From contig CAZEZP010000076.1 of NCBI GenBank assembly GCA_964516435.1, forward strand, positions 1 through 64,000: DNA of 64,000 nucleotides. The letters run 5' to 3'. Origin of the DNA: HGW-17 sp964516435 (lineage in GTDB: Bacteria; Myxococcota_A; Polyangia; HGW-17). This document shows, in pieces, positions 19,064 through 28,117 of this stretch (the first letter of the stretch is position 1; each line of letters starts with the position of its first letter). The translations under genes and the position numbers were made by a program. A model generated the notes under the pieces. It saw only the letters and a program-made list of their open reading frames with translations. It searched no databases and was not told the DNA's origin.

Positions 19064-19122
19064 TGAAAATTCCTTTCACAATAGAGGTAAATTAAAAACG
19101 CTGCTCTGTCGTTCAAGCCATG

Positions 19123-19296
19123 CTAATTCTGCACTGCCCAGGCTTCCGCTTTCTGCATCGCCTCCCTGGGGCTGCTGGCTTTTCCGACATATTTGCTGCC
19201 GTAGCCCCATGCCTTGCAGTATATGGTGCCATTGTCTTCATCCCACTCCACCGAATAGGAATACCCGGATGAGCCGATTACCGTGCCGAGTTCCAC
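19123..19296 (-). CDS. Small protein of unknown function (possible 5'-truncated gene)
   Basis: A 57-aa frame from a GTG (19296) to TAG at 19123 has protein-like composition: VELGTVIGSSGYSYSVEW, DEDNGTIYCKAWGYGSKYVG, ASSPREAMQKAEAWAVQN. The frame stays open to an in-frame TAG at 19345-19347, so the true start may lie upstream in a decayed or frameshifted part. AGGAGG lies 17 bases before the GTG, too far for a normal site. It is 60 bases upstream of the broken zinc-ribbon gene on the same strand. I recognise no family. The alternating aromatic/Gly pattern and the Ala-rich helix at the end suggest a small folded domain. Confidence 0.45.
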   Translation of the reverse strand: MELGTVIGSSGYSYSVEWDEDNGTIYCKAWGYGSKYVGKASSPREAMQKAEAWAVQN

Positions 19297-19344
19297 ATAA
19301 CTGGACGTTTCAACCTCCTTTTGATGCCTATCGCTTGAATGTTT

Positions 19345-20190
19345 CTATAATTTTTGGCCTGATGAGTTGCACTTGAAACTTGCATGATAAATTGCACTGA
19401 ACACCGTTTGTGAACTTCGACCAATGTTTTTTAAGCTATGAAAACTTGAAAAGCAAATATTTTTTTTGAAAATTTTTTAAAAAAATAAAAAAGTCATCAT
19501 GTGGTTCCCGGTAGGAAGGCTCCGTCCAGAAATTCCCAGCGATGCCAAAAGCGCATGTGAACGAACAGTTCCGCGCTTCAATCAGTGCCGAAAATGAATC
19601 GTGTTTCCAGAGTGGACCGCCGCGTTTCAGCCCCACATCCCGAACGTATCCGTGCAGGAAGTCCACCGAGCGCCAGGCAGATTTGGCAGTGCGGGTCTGC
19701 CAATGCGGCGCCGGCGGCCGGCGCATTCGAATCCTGGCGCCTGGCTGCTTCGTCATCTCCTGCCTTCACACCCGAGCGCCCGCATGGCGCAGTGGTTCTC
19801 CAGGGGATCTTCAGAATATTTTTTGCATTCGAAGTAAGCGGGGCGGACTCCGGCAATTTCCCGTGTGTTTCCAGTTTGTGCAACTTTTGAAATTCATGAT
19901 ATTTTAATTTTTTTCAGACTTCTCATGGAATTCATCGTGCTTTTCTTTTCACCATTGTTCCAACTTCCGCGAGGAGCGTCATCGCACTTCTTTTATCTTG
20001 CATGTTTGCTATTTTATTGATTGAAAAGTTCAATTTTTTTCATTATTTATTTTTAGTTATTTTATCAACTTTAATTGAATCTAAAAACTTGAAAAAATCC
20101 AAAAATTTTGTTGACATTCATCTCCAAAAACTGAAAAATAATCATGTTTGCTCTGGTCTTTTGTTCTGGATCTCAAAACATGAGGTGAAA
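19345..20190. other. Gene-poor AT-rich stretch with possible coding remnants
   Basis: No gene with a ribosome site and recognisable product was found here. The minus-strand frame ending at 19436 contains a protein-like segment (AWRSVDFLHGYVRDVGLKRG, PLWKHDSFSALIEARNCSF) without a credible start, so it may be the tail of a lost gene. The ends are AT-rich with long A/T runs (19451-19495, 19900-20160), unlike the GC-rich neighbours. The plus-strand extension from 20002 into the barrel gene is AT-rich, not signal-like, and was rejected as coding. Confidence 0.4.
20111..20142 (+). promoter_or_regulatory. Candidate sigma-70 promoter of the OM barrel/OmpA/TPR/ankyrin genes
   Basis: A perfect TTGACA (20111-20116) lies 75 bases before the barrel-gene ATG. 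The -10 is weak: AAAAAT at 17-bp spacing or AATAAT at 20. It is the only promoter-like site seen before the tightly packed plus-strand run 20191-29779. Confidence 0.4.
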
Positions 20191-20772
20191 ATGTTTACCT
20201 GCCTGGTGCTCTCTTCCTACCTGTTTTCCCAGGTTCTTCAAGGCACGGCGCCGCCAACGCCCTTTGGAAGTTTTCTGGAGGCGTCCATCGGCGGCGGGGG
20301 GTTGGGCAATTCCCGGGAATCCATGTCCGGCCCGGAAATCAATCTGTCTTTCTTGCAAAAGAGTTACCTCGAATATGCATGGGGTTTCAATTTGAAAGCC
20401 AGTTTCATGGGCGGTACCGTTTACCAGGAAGACGACCCGTCCACTCCCGAAGATGAAGAAATCAGCGATCGCTTGACTTCATACAGCGTCTCGTTCGTTC
20501 AGCGTATTTTCTTGACTGGAGACCAAACGTTGCGTCCATATTTGAACCTCGGCGCGGGTCTCGCCTTTTTCAGCGGAAGCATCACGGAAAACCAGGATTC
20601 CGTCTCGGGGATGGAGTTTTTCCTGGGAGGCGGCTTGGGGGCTCAGGTCTTTTTGCTGCCGCTGGTATATGGATTTGCAGAATTCGGCTTCAATCTCTAT
20701 CCCATTGCGGGAAGCGATTTCGACATTCAAAACAATTGGGCTTTTGTCGTAGGCGTGGGGGTGGCGTTATGA
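20191..20772 (+). CDS. Probable outer-membrane beta-barrel protein
   Basis: A 193-aa protein from the ATG at 20191, preceded by GAGGTGA. The signal peptide is about MFTCLVLSSYLFSQVLQG. The mature part alternates polar and hydrophobic residues in strand-like stretches (GFNLKASFMGGTVYQ, YSVSFVQRIFLTGDQTLRPYLNLGAGLAF, GGGLGAQVFLLPLVYGFAEFGFNLYPIAG) and ends WAFVVGVGVAL. This is the pattern of small eight-stranded OmpW/OmpX-type barrels. No ligand can be inferred. Its stop overlaps the start of the OmpA lipoprotein (ATGA), so the two are translationally coupled and probably work together in the outer membrane. Confidence 0.75.
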   Translation: MFTCLVLSSYLFSQVLQGTAPPTPFGSFLEASIGGGGLGNSRESMSGPEINLSFLQKSYLEYAWGFNLKASFMGGTVYQEDDPSTPEDEEISDRLTSYSVSFVQRIFLTGDQTLRPYLNLGAGLAFFSGSITENQDSVSGMEFFLGGGLGAQVFLLPLVYGFAEFGFNLYPIAGSDFDIQNNWAFVVGVGVAL

Positions 20773-22151
20773 CGAACGTGAAACTGCATTTCATTCTGGC
20801 CATATGGGTGATTTCCAGTGTTTCATGCACCAGTTATAAATATCAATACTATAATAAAAAACTGATAGATTCAAAAAACATTTACAATGTCGAAAAAAAG
20901 ATCGACTGGGTCAGCCCAGAAAAGATGCGTGTCCAGATCCGGGTGCGCTCGCATAAGGAGTGTGAGTATTTCATTGTCAAGAAGTATTACAAGCCCATTG
21001 CTGTAGACTGGTCGAATACATATCAATTTACCACGGAAAGAAACCAGGAAACGGAAGCCTGCGGAGATGTCGACCAGAATGTTTTTCTCCATGCCGATGC
21101 GCAGTTGTGCCTGGAGGAAAACCAGTGCGTCCCAGTCGGCAAGGTGGAAAACGACGGAAAACTGGATGCGCAACTGGAAAATTTCTTCAAGCATGCCACA
21201 TCCCGGGATTTTCAGGAGAGCACGTATTTCGTGTTCCAGTTGTCCAGCGGAAGGCAGCATCGGGAAAAAGCCCATTTTTCTCAAAATTTCATGAAGGAAT
21301 TCGCGGCTTACCGGGAAGAAGTGCGCCGGCAGGAGGAATTGGCCCGCCAGCAGCGCGAGGAGGAAGAGCGCCGAAGGCAGGAGGCGCGGCTGCAGGCGGC
21401 TCAGGAATTGAAGACAGCCCCGAGCGTGGAAGTCTTCGTCGAACGCTTCGCGCTGGCCGTGCAGAAAGGATTGTTTTCCGAACTCGAACTGAAGCGCGGT
21501 CTTTTGTATTTCATGTCCAAAAATTCCCTGAAAGAGGTAGAAGCCCTTTTGCAGTTGATGCCATCTCCGGACCTGGACGTTTTCATCGAATTCATCCGGG
21601 AGTACTACAGGCTGCGCCAGCAGCAGGAAGCCGCCAGGGACAGCGATGATGACGGCATTCCGGATGGCCGCGACGCCTGTCCGCAGGAGGCCGAGACAGT
21701 CAATGGCTACAAGGATGAAGACGGCTGCCCGGATCAGCGCGAGGCCAAGGTGTACGAGGTCGATGCCTACATCCGGCTGGTCGAGAAAATCTATTTCGAG
21801 AACAATTCCGCGGAGATCCGGTCCATCAGCCATGACTTGCTGACGCAACTGGCCAATTTCCTCAGGGCGCGTCCCGACATCCTGGTGCTGGAAATCCAGG
21901 GGCACGCGGGCACCAACGGCGACGAGGGAACCAACAAGCGCCTGAGTTGGGATCGGGCGGAATCGGTAAAGAAGTTTCTGGTCAACCAGGGCGTGAGCGC
22001 CTCCCGTCTCGTCGTCAAGAGTTATGGCGTGCAGCGGCCCATCAGGCAGTGTCCTTCCATTCTGAATCGCCAGGATCGTCTGGACTGCGAGGAAGAAAAT
22101 CGCCGGGTCGAATTCTTTATTTTACGTCGCGAAACGCGTGTGGTGTATTGA
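20769..22151 (+). CDS. OmpA-family lipoprotein with coiled coil and TSP3 repeat
   Basis: A 460-aa protein starting at the ATG that overlaps the barrel stop. The signal peptide ends in the lipobox SSVSC (Cys20). Residues about 30-170 are a unique domain. Residues about 175-217 are a Glu/Arg-rich coiled coil (RQEELARQQREEEERRRQEA). At about 291-323 is a thrombospondin type-3 Ca-binding repeat (DSDDDGIPDGRDACP). The C-terminus (331-455) is an OmpA peptidoglycan-binding domain with IYFENNSAEI, LEIQGHAGTNGDEGTNKRLSWDRA and SRLVVKSYG. It probably tethers the outer membrane to peptidoglycan and presents the coiled-coil region to partners, likely the neighbouring exported TPR and ankyrin proteins (inference). 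Confidence 0.85.
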   Translation: MTNVKLHFILAIWVISSVSCTSYKYQYYNKKLIDSKNIYNVEKKIDWVSPEKMRVQIRVRSHKECEYFIVKKYYKPIAVDWSNTYQFTTERNQETEACGDVDQNVFLHADAQLCLEENQCVPVGKVENDGKLDAQLENFFKHATSRDFQESTYFVFQLSSGRQHREKAHFSQNFMKEFAAYREEVRRQEELARQQREEEERRRQEARLQAAQELKTAPSVEVFVERFALAVQKGLFSELELKRGLLYFMSKNSLKEVEALLQLMPSPDLDVFIEFIREYYRLRQQQEAARDSDDDGIPDGRDACPQEAETVNGYKDEDGCPDQREAKVYEVDAYIRLVEKIYFENNSAEIRSISHDLLTQLANFLRARPDILVLEIQGHAGTNGDEGTNKRLSWDRAESVKKFLVNQGVSASRLVVKSYGVQRPIRQCPSILNRQDRLDCEEENRRVEFFILRRETRVVY

Positions 22152-22185
22152 GGATTCGGTAACCAGTACTTGAAAGGAGAAAATC

Positions 22186-23511
22186 ATGTTTCGTACGCGG
22201 ATGTTGGTTGGAATGCTGGTCGTCGGAATGCTGGGGCTCGTATCTTCCTGCAGCGAGAAACGCAAGGGGAAGAAGGCCAAAACCGAAAGCGAAGAGGCCG
22301 TGAAGAAAGAGGAACCCAAGGTCGAGGAAAAGCCGAAGATTCCGGATACGAACATCAGCCAGCGCATCGGCAAGTTCAAGGATGAGATGAAAGAACTGGG
22401 TCTGCCGGTGGAATTCAGGGAATGCAATCTGGATCTGCTCAAGGAAATCGTGGTGACGGCGGATATGCGCAAGGACCTGTACACCCGCCGGGCCAGCAAT
22501 CATGCCTACAATGCGGATTACACCGGCATCGCCCGGGAATATGAAAACATTGCCAAAGCGTATGAGGATCGCATGGATGACAATGCGGAATGGCTCTCGA
22601 ATGCGGCGGCCATGTACATGCGCGCCAACGACCAGGAAAAGGCGCTGGATCTGTTTCGCCGGGCCTATGATCTTCGCCCGCAGAATCTGAAGGTGGTGCA
22701 GCGCTATTCCATTTTCCTGAGCACGGCGAAGCCGGGCATCCGGGATTTCGCCTTCGCCGAACGGCTGGCCAACGAGGCGGAAAACCTGATCAAGGACGAA
22801 AACGACCGCAATCTCGTGGCCGATGCCTTTGCGGAACTGGCGTTTGCCAAGTTCGGTTTGGCTCCCGCCTGCAGCGTGCTGGACGAGAAGGCCTCCTACA
22901 GTTATGCAGAGGAACGCTGCGGCGAGTTCAAGAGCAAGAATTCCCGCTATACGAACGTCCTGCTGAACAAGAAGTTCAAGCGCTCCATTCGTCCGGCCTG
23001 GCGCGAGGCGGGCATCCCGGAAGGGGAGCCCTCCTGCACGGAGCAGTTGTCCTTCGTCGACAATGCCGCGTACACCATGTACAACAAGGAGAAAAAGCCC
23101 AAGGACGCGGCGGAACTGCTGGCCAAACTGCTGGCCTATGACATGCATTACGGAGATTACATCGAGTTTCTGAGCGATTATGCGGAGATCCTGTTCGCTT
23201 CGGGTCCGGAAAACCAGGAAAAGGCTGAAAAAATCTATCAACTCGCATCCAAACTGGATCCCAATGACTGCTACGTGTATGCCAGTTATGCCTCCGCTCT
23301 GGCCAAGGCGGATCCGGTGAAGAACAAGGACCGGGTCAAGGAGTTGAACCAGCAGGCTCTGCGCGTGTGTGAAATGGAAAACCGCCAGTGCATGTTCCAG
23401 GCGGGTTTGAATTACCAGAAAATCAAGGAATTTGGCGAAGCCCGCAAAATCGGGCAGGAAGGCATGAAGTTGTTCCCTACTTTCAATTTTTATGCCTTGA
23501 TGAAAAAATAA
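22186..23511 (+). CDS. TPR-containing lipoprotein
   Basis: A 441-aa protein with a strong AAAGGAGA site before the ATG. Its signal peptide ends LVSSC, followed by a Lys/Glu-rich linker. The body is helical repeats of TPR type, for example IAREYENIAKAYEDRMDDNAEWLSNAAAMYM, ALDLFRRAYDLRPQNLKVVQ, and near the end KIYQLASKLDPNDCYVYASYASALAKADP. Two Cys pairs in the middle (CSVLDEKASYSYAEERCGEF) could form periplasmic disulfides. It lies 34 bases after the OmpA lipoprotein and 32 before the ankyrin gene, same strand. It is likely a periplasmic scaffold in the same system. Confidence 0.8.
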   Translation: MFRTRMLVGMLVVGMLGLVSSCSEKRKGKKAKTESEEAVKKEEPKVEEKPKIPDTNISQRIGKFKDEMKELGLPVEFRECNLDLLKEIVVTADMRKDLYTRRASNHAYNADYTGIAREYENIAKAYEDRMDDNAEWLSNAAAMYMRANDQEKALDLFRRAYDLRPQNLKVVQRYSIFLSTAKPGIRDFAFAERLANEAENLIKDENDRNLVADAFAELAFAKFGLAPACSVLDEKASYSYAEERCGEFKSKNSRYTNVLLNKKFKRSIRPAWREAGIPEGEPSCTEQLSFVDNAAYTMYNKEKKPKDAAELLAKLLAYDMHYGDYIEFLSDYAEILFASGPENQEKAEKIYQLASKLDPNDCYVYASYASALAKADPVKNKDRVKELNQQALRVCEMENRQCMFQAGLNYQKIKEFGEARKIGQEGMKLFPTFNFYALMKK

Positions 23512-23543
23512 TTTTATAAAAATAAAATGATAGGAGCAGTGCC

Positions 23544-26500
23544 ATGAAAATCGTTCGTTATGTCATGAAGACGTTTTTTTTGGCTGGAATCCTTCTGACG
23601 GCCAATCCCGCTTTCGCCTGGTACCAGAACCAGACCCAGCGCCTGCACCAGGCCATTGCCCGCAACGACACGATGACGGCGCTCGATGCCATCCGCAAGG
23701 GAGCCTATCTGTTCAACGACTATTCCGATGAGCGGGAGACGCTCCTGATGGTGGCCGCCCAGAAGGGCAATGTCGACGTCTTCATGGAACTGGTCAAGCG
23801 GGGATTCAATCTGCACTACCGCGACGCGCGCGGACGCACCACCCTGCATCACGCCGTCATGGGCGGGAATCTGGCCATCATCCGGTTTCTGTATGAACGC
23901 GGTCCAACCAATCCCTATGTTTATGCCAACTCATATGAATGCAGCGAAGAAGTGAATTTCTTCCAGTTGGCGGTCTGCTTCAATAAACTGGAAGCAGCGA
24001 AATATTTTTATGAAAAAAACAAGGGGATTCTCTATGTGACCACCAAGGATGGCCGGGACGTCTTTTCCTGCGTCCGCTCCAATCATGACAAATGGTATGA
24101 GTTCTTCATCCAGCAGGCCAGATATCTGCCCCTGAACCGCTACGAGGAGATCGGCGAGAGGAATCTGAAATACCTGAAGACGGCTTTTTCCAACAATCCA
24201 TCCTACTTCAAGGAGAATCCGAATCTCGTGAATCTGGTGGCCCGCAAGGGGGACATGGATTTCTTGAAAAAGATCCTGGCGCTCGGCATCGACATGAACA
24301 GGGTCTCCTCTGCGGGAAAATCCCTGCTGATGGATGCCATCGAAGGGGGCAATGAAAAAATCGTGCAGTTGATCCTGCAGGCGGCGCCCAACGTGAATTA
24401 CGTGAACCAGTTTGGCGATTCGGCCATCAAGGCGGCAGCCCGGCAGGGGAATCCGCAGATCGTGAAGATGCTGCTGGACCAGAAGGCCATCCTGCCGCCT
24501 GATATCCTGCACGTCATCTGCGAGAAGAAGTGGAAGCCGGGCATGGAGAAGAAGGCGGTCGATATCCTCCGCCTGCTGCAGTCCCAGGGAGCCAACCTGA
24601 ACTACCGAAATGCGGAAGGATGGAATCTGCTGCAGGTGTCCCTGGCGAGAAGGAATCTGGATATCATCCGCTTTCTGCTCGGCACGCCCCTGCTCGCCAC
24701 CCTGGAGGCCGAACTTCCCGCGACGCTTTCGGCACTGTATGATGAATTTCCCGGAAAGCCCGATGAAGTATTGAATGTGGTCAGGGAACTCGAAAAAGCA
24801 AAAGTTTCGCTTTATTACAAGAAAAAAGGAAATGTGAAAAAAGCGAATACCATTCTGCATCACGCCATTTCCAAACGGGATCTGAAAACGGTGGAATACG
24901 TCCTCAAGAACAAACTGGAAGATCCATCGATCCAGAATGAAGAAGGCAAGACGCCGCTGATGCATCTGCTGGATCTCTATTTTTGCGATTTGCCAGAATA
25001 CGAAGGGGATAGTTGCCAGGAAGTGGAAATGGTCAATCTGGTCAAGGATCAGGTTCGGATGGCGGAATGGCTCATCCAGGAGGGTTCCTCCCTCCAGATT
25101 CCGGATTCCCAGGGGAACACGCCCATCGTGTTCGCGCTGTTTCGCAGGGGTTACGAAATTGCCAAATCGATGACGGCCAAACTCGATGAAAAAGGCATCA
25201 ATGCGGTACGGATGAAAGGGGGTTCCCTGGATTTGCCGCCTGACTATTTGTACGAGGGGATGACTCCCCTGATGATCGCCGCTTCCGTCGGCAGGATGGA
25301 TCTGGTGCAGTCGCTGCTCGCCAGGGGAGCTCTCATCCAGAAGCGGGATCCCTCCATGAAGAACGCCATCAACCATGCGGCCGCCAATGGTCGGACGAAC
25401 ATCGTCGCCCTGCTCGAGAAGAAATACCAGGCGCGGCTTTCGGCCTTCGACGCCATCCAGAAGAACGATATGGCGCTGGCGCTCAAGATCATCCGCAGGG
25501 AAGGCCAGGATTACAACGACGAAGGGCGCACGCCGCTGCAGGAAGCCATCGTGCGGGACCGCGTGGACATCGTGAAGGCGCTGCTGCAGGAGGGCCTGGG
25601 GACGTGGCTCGAGGATGCGAAGAACCGCTCGGTGGCCTGGTACCTGATGAAATACCGGATGGAGCGGCTGCTGCCCCTGGCCATTTCGGATCCGAAGGAC
25701 ATCGTGCGCCCGCAGGGGCCCGAACGTCTGTCCGTCATGGATCTGGCCATCGAACAGGAAGACATCGATGCCCTCAAGGCGATTTACCAGAAGGCGCCCC
25801 AGGCGTTTTTCCTGGATGACTGGGAATTCAATCCCATCCGCAAGGCCGTGCTGTACCGCCGGCCCGGGGTGCTGGATTTCCTGAACCAGGTCGGCGTGAA
25901 CACGCGGGTGTATCTCCGGGGACAGAACGTGATGCTGGATCTGGTGCGGCGTACGGGCAATGCCGCAATCACCGCCAAGTTCGCCCAGTTCGAAGCGCGT
26001 GACAACAATCTCATCGAGGCGATCAACCGGGAAGATGAAAACGAGATTCTCAAGTGGGCCGCATTCAAGAACGTCAACCAGCGGCTCGATGAAAGAGATT
26101 TTCTTTCACATGCGCTGGTGCGCACCTGCAAGACGAAGGTGCTCGAGGCGCTTCGTCAGGGTTTGAATCCGGCGCGCAACCGCAATGCCGAAGGCAAGAC
26201 CCTGATGCATCTGGCCGTGGAGCGATGTCCGCACACTTTCATCGCACAACTGGATTCGGTGGTGGAGTCCCGCGCTTCCGAATATGAAAACATCCATCTG
26301 GCCTTATCGGAGCAGACGCCTTCGGATGTGGTGGACTTCGTGTTTTCCAGGGCGCCGAACGTATCCGGAAAGGGGCCGGATGGGAATCCACTGATCCATA
26401 CCTTGGTCAAGACCTGCAACGAGCGGATTCTGGAGCGGATTTCCAGTCTGGAAATGTTCCAGAGGCGTAATGAGGCCGGCGATTTGCCGCTGGCCGTGGC

Positions 26501-27257
26501 TGTTCCCAAGTGCCCGGTGTCGTATTTGAAAGCATACATTGAAAAAACACAGAACTATCTGCTGCTCGACAAGAAGGGGCGCAGCCTTGCGCAGTTGTGC
26601 ATCTTGAACCGCCGGGAAGATTGCATTCCGCTGTTTTCCCGCGAGATGCTGGCGTATCGCGACCAGGAAGGCTTGACGCCCCTGTGGATGGCCCTGCAGT
26701 TCATGTCACCGGAAGCGCAGCAGAAAATCCTGGATCTGCAGTACGAGGGTTCCCCCGTCGTCAAGGGCAGCATCGAGTTGTGCCTGGCGGCGCAGAACAA
26801 CAAGCCGGACATCGTGGAAAAACTCAAGCAACTGAATGTTTCGCTGATGCTTCCCTGCGACGTGCAGAAGCACTCGCCCCTGATGGTGGCCGTGCTGGGC
26901 AATGCCGGAGATGCCATCCGGATTCTGATCGCCTATGGAGTGGACAAGGAGCAGGAAAACGTGCAGGGCAATACCGCCCTGCATCTGGCCGTGCTCAAGC
27001 GCAACCTGGAAGCCATCCGCGTGTTGCTGGCGGCCGGTGCCAAAAGCGACAAGCCCAACCGGGACGGGGATACGCCCGAGATGCTGGCCAGGAACCGGCA
27101 GATCAATCTGGCGCTACTGGCCGGCGCGGATTCCACAGGGCCCGCGGAAGCGGAAAGCAAGGGAAAAGAGAACCAGAAGGGAGGATCGGGAACGGAACCG
27201 CCGCCGGAAGACCAGGAGCCGATGGAAGACGACGGGGAGTGCTCCGGTTGTCTGTAA
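23544..27257 (+). CDS. Giant exported ankyrin-repeat protein
   Basis: A 1237-aa protein with a signal peptide (MKTFFLAGILLTANPAFA) after a short charged head and an AGGAG site. Ankyrin repeats are clear near the N-terminus (ETLLMVAAQKGNVDVFMELV, GRTTLHHAVMGGNLAIIRFL), in the middle (MTPLMIAASVGRMDLVQSLLARGA) and at the C-terminus (HSPLMVAVLGNAGDAIRILIAYG, GNTALHLAVLKRNLEAIRVLLAAGA); weaker repeats fill the rest. The tail is disordered, Glu/Pro-rich, and ends DDGECSGCL. Ankyrin arrays bind proteins. An exported one of this size is unusual and points to a periplasmic or surface scaffold. It follows the TPR lipoprotein closely and precedes two zinc-ribbon membrane proteins on the same strand. 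Confidence 0.9.
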   Translation: MKIVRYVMKTFFLAGILLTANPAFAWYQNQTQRLHQAIARNDTMTALDAIRKGAYLFNDYSDERETLLMVAAQKGNVDVFMELVKRGFNLHYRDARGRTTLHHAVMGGNLAIIRFLYERGPTNPYVYANSYECSEEVNFFQLAVCFNKLEAAKYFYEKNKGILYVTTKDGRDVFSCVRSNHDKWYEFFIQQARYLPLNRYEEIGERNLKYLKTAFSNNPSYFKENPNLVNLVARKGDMDFLKKILALGIDMNRVSSAGKSLLMDAIEGGNEKIVQLILQAAPNVNYVNQFGDSAIKAAARQGNPQIVKMLLDQKAILPPDILHVICEKKWKPGMEKKAVDILRLLQSQGANLNYRNAEGWNLLQVSLARRNLDIIRFLLGTPLLATLEAELPATLSALYDEFPGKPDEVLNVVRELEKAKVSLYYKKKGNVKKANTILHHAISKRDLKTVEYVLKNKLEDPSIQNEEGKTPLMHLLDLYFCDLPEYEGDSCQEVEMVNLVKDQVRMAEWLIQEGSSLQIPDSQGNTPIVFALFRRGYEIAKSMTAKLDEKGINAVRMKGGSLDLPPDYLYEGMTPLMIAASVGRMDLVQSLLARGALIQKRDPSMKNAINHAAANGRTNIVALLEKKYQARLSAFDAIQKNDMALALKIIRREGQDYNDEGRTPLQEAIVRDRVDIVKALLQEGLGTWLEDAKNRSVAWYLMKYRMERLLPLAISDPKDIVRPQGPERLSVMDLAIEQEDIDALKAIYQKAPQAFFLDDWEFNPIRKAVLYRRPGVLDFLNQVGVNTRVYLRGQNVMLDLVRRTGNAAITAKFAQFEARDNNLIEAINREDENEILKWAAFKNVNQRLDERDFLSHALVRTCKTKVLEALRQGLNPARNRNAEGKTLMHLAVERCPHTFIAQLDSVVESRASEYENIHLALSEQTPSDVVDFVFSRAPNVSGKGPDGNPLIHTLVKTCNERILERISSLEMFQRRNEAGDLPLAVAVPKCPVSYLKAYIEKTQNYLLLDKKGRSLAQLCILNRREDCIPLFSREMLAYRDQEGLTPLWMALQFMSPEAQQKILDLQYEGSPVVKGSIELCLAAQNNKPDIVEKLKQLNVSLMLPCDVQKHSPLMVAVLGNAGDAIRILIAYGVDKEQENVQGNTALHLAVLKRNLEAIRVLLAAGAKSDKPNRDGDTPEMLARNRQINLALLAGADSTGPAEAESKGKENQKGGSGTEPPPEDQEPMEDDGECSGCL

Positions 27258-27376
27258 ATCGAGTTCAAAGCATAGGGTTTGGACCGATGGAAGAAGACGA
27301 AATGGAGTGTACCATTGTGAAAATTAAATAGTGACTGGTACAAACGGATAAAATAATTTCGTGAGGAGAAATTGCC

Positions 27377-28101
27377 ATGACTGAAGGAAAAAAATAAAAG
27401 TTTTCAATATTATTGTTGGGTTGTATTTGTTGTTTAGTTTTGTGAATATTTTTATGTTCATCCCAATCATTTATTCAGAAGGTTCAACAATTTATGAGAA
27501 ATGGGGGGAAATAAAAATTTGTATTATGAGTAATGAGTGTGATACGAGCAAATCGAATGTAAAGGAAGGGGAACGCATATTTTTTGATGTTTTGCCTATG
27601 TTGCTGGCCGCCGGATTGCTTTTTGCCGTATCGGGCCGCTTTCTGATTGCGGATCCCAACACCCGGAAAGCCATGGCGAACTGGACGCCCCATTTGCAGC
27701 GGGCAGTTCGCTACGTGTTTTTCGGTCTGATTTTGGTCTTGATAAGCAATTTGTTCGATTTGGATACAATGATGACAGATTCCATCACATATCATTATCA
27801 CATTGGTATATATTTCAAAATTTTGCTTTATGGCGCCATGGTGGTAGCCGGAAACATGGATATACGGGGAGCCGCTGCAACGCCTGCCGGATTCGCGTCG
27901 TCGCCCGCGGCGGTTGCGGTATCGCCGGTTCAAAATGCGTCGGCCGTTTGTCCTTCCTGCAAGGGCGCCAACACGGCGGAGGCGCGCTTTTGCAAGCATT
28001 GCGGTTCAGTTTTGGCATTGGCGTGCCCGGGTTGTCATCAGCCGGTCAACCCTGATGCCCGGTTTTGTCCGCAGTGTGGAGCCGAGATTCCAAAGAATTG
28101 A
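27377..28101 (+). pseudogene. Membrane/double zinc-ribbon protein, frameshifted at its start
   Basis: The ATG at 27377 has a strong GAGGAGA site but meets TAA after six codons. Adding one A to the A7 run (27388-27394) joins it to the long frame and gives MTEGKKIKVFNIIVGLYLLFS, a normal first membrane helix. Without that, translation would have to start at TTG 27421 inside the helix. The corrected protein (about 241 aa) has about four membrane helices (VLPMLLAAGLLFAVSGRFL, AVRYVFFGLILVLISNLF, FKILLYGAMVVAG). A linker leads to two C-terminal zinc ribbons (CPSCKGANTAEARFCKHCG, CPGCHQPVNPDARFCPQCG). It resembles the broken gene at 18271-19063 and the intact one at 28118. Real frameshift, switchable tract or sequencing error cannot be told apart here. 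Confidence 0.75.
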
Positions 28102-28117
28102 GAGGCAGGGGGGTCAC

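Noticed and set aside
20002..20190. Upstream extension of the outer-membrane barrel gene by 63 codons
   Set aside because: The extension is AT-rich, lacks a ribosome site and would bury the signal peptide; the ATG at 20191 has GAGGTGA before it.
27287..27331. A 14-codon frame after the ankyrin gene
   Set aside because: No convincing ribosome site or conserved feature; probably chance.
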